A stretch of 64,000 bases of DNA from Clostridia bacterium. Its GTDB lineage: Bacteria > Bacillota > Peptococcia > DRI-13 > SM3-B62. The stretch spans positions 21,300 through 85,299 of the forward strand of contig JAHDSQ010000007.1 of NCBI GenBank assembly GCA_018432615.1, given 5' to 3'. The notes under the pieces were generated by a model. The model did no database searches and was not told where the DNA came from. It saw nothing but the letters and a program-made list of their open reading frames with translations. The position numbers and the translations under genes were made by a program. This document shows, piece by piece, positions 63,727 through 64,000 of this stretch; the first letter of the stretch is position 1, and the number at the start of each line of letters is the position of its first letter.

Positions 63727-64000
63727 TTAGGGGCTGATGAATAACCCGCAAAACCGCATGAAATAAGACTTTTCCCCTGAAAAATGATATAATTAAGTGC
63801 AAAGGAAATGTACGATATGGCTAAAAAAGCTTGCACATAACAACATCGTCAGGGGTGGTTAAAATGTACCGGAAACAACCAAAGAATCAAATTACCATGT
63901 TTGAAGAAGCCACAGATTTCAGCGGGGTAAAACTTAATACAAAGAATCGTTGGATACAAATGAGTACCATCATTCCCTGGGACCTGTTCGAAGAAAAATA
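63727..64000 (+). mobile_element. Left part of an IS5/IS1182-type insertion sequence (continues beyond window)
   Basis: From about GGGGCTGATGAATAACCCG onward the sequence has the layout of an insertion-sequence left end: AT-rich lead, TATAAT at 63788-63793, ribosome site AGGGGTGG and the transposase start at 63864. The exact terminal repeat cannot be fixed without the right end. Confidence 0.6.
63864..64000 (+). CDS. Transposase N terminus, IS5/IS1182 type (cut by window end)
   Basis: 45 residues are visible. It begins MYRKQPKNQITMFEEA and continues LNTKNRWIQMSTIIPWDLFEEKY, the N-terminal pattern of IS1182-like transposases (F-G-x-x-L-x-x-x-N-R-W .. I-P-W-D-x-x-E-x-K-Y). AGGGGTGG lies eight bases before the ATG. 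Integrity cannot be judged. Confidence 0.8.
   Translation, partial: MYRKQPKNQITMFEEATDFSGVKLNTKNRWIQMSTIIPWDLFEEK

Overview
The window looks like chromosome of an anaerobic, low-to-medium GC Bacillota (Clostridia, perhaps Peptococcaceae-like; inferred from gene content only). Supporting signs are a complete V-type ATPase operon, a flavodiiron protein paired with a flavin reductase-rubredoxin fusion, copper-amine-oxidase-N-like stalk proteins, many TTG/GTG starts behind strong Shine-Dalgarno sites, and IS66 and IS5/IS1182-type elements. No rRNA, tRNA or CRISPR array was recognised.

Layout. 1-2575 (minus): the 5' part of an ABC exporter gene and a DUF368 (undecaprenyl-phosphate translocase family) gene. 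2740-7765: livKHMGF, a branched-chain amino acid ABC importer. 8390-17038: a nine-gene V-ATPase operon (order as ntpFIKECGABD of Enterococcus hirae) whose c-ring subunit carries the Na+ ligand set. 17149-32793: housekeeping and accessory single genes (AlbA_2/Schlafen-type regulator, gatB, SPL-type radical SAM, HicA/Phd-like toxin-antitoxin pair, PaaI thioesterase, AEC transporter, FprA plus high-molecular-weight rubredoxin, rsgA, two stalk-domain proteins, an SLC44-like membrane protein, an ArsR-DUF2703 fusion, a DUF362 ferredoxin) and a small recombination scar at 29241-29409.

32897-57288 is a surface-polysaccharide locus in two parts. The left part (32897-40295; base composition like the rest of the chromosome) has an O-antigen ligase-like/TPR protein, a BY-kinase, its PHP phosphatase, a CapD/PglF-type 4,6-dehydratase and a LoaP-type NusG paralogue. 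The right part (42519-57288) is visibly AT-rich and looks imported: a PglE/PglC-like pair, GNAT and FemAB proteins, a complete WbpABDEI-like set for a UDP-2,3-diacetamido uronic acid, two glycosyltransferases, a MurJ/Wzx flippase, Wzy and an unknown protein. Between them (40296-42518) lies a broken-up junction: the block [capD 3' end - loaP - structured leader RNA] is present twice, intact on the left and decayed on the right, with a DUF1016/YhcG remnant between. I read this as the scar of a glycan cassette exchange, with the surviving LoaP probably serving the long right-hand operon in trans.

57289-64000 is an accessory region: a gene remnant, an AbiEi antitoxin gene fused by deletion to a truncated IS66 element (the AbiEii toxin gene is gone), a two-gene Phd/HARE-HTH plus small-protein operon, an AlbA_2 ATPase and the start of an IS5/IS1182-type transposase at the window edge.
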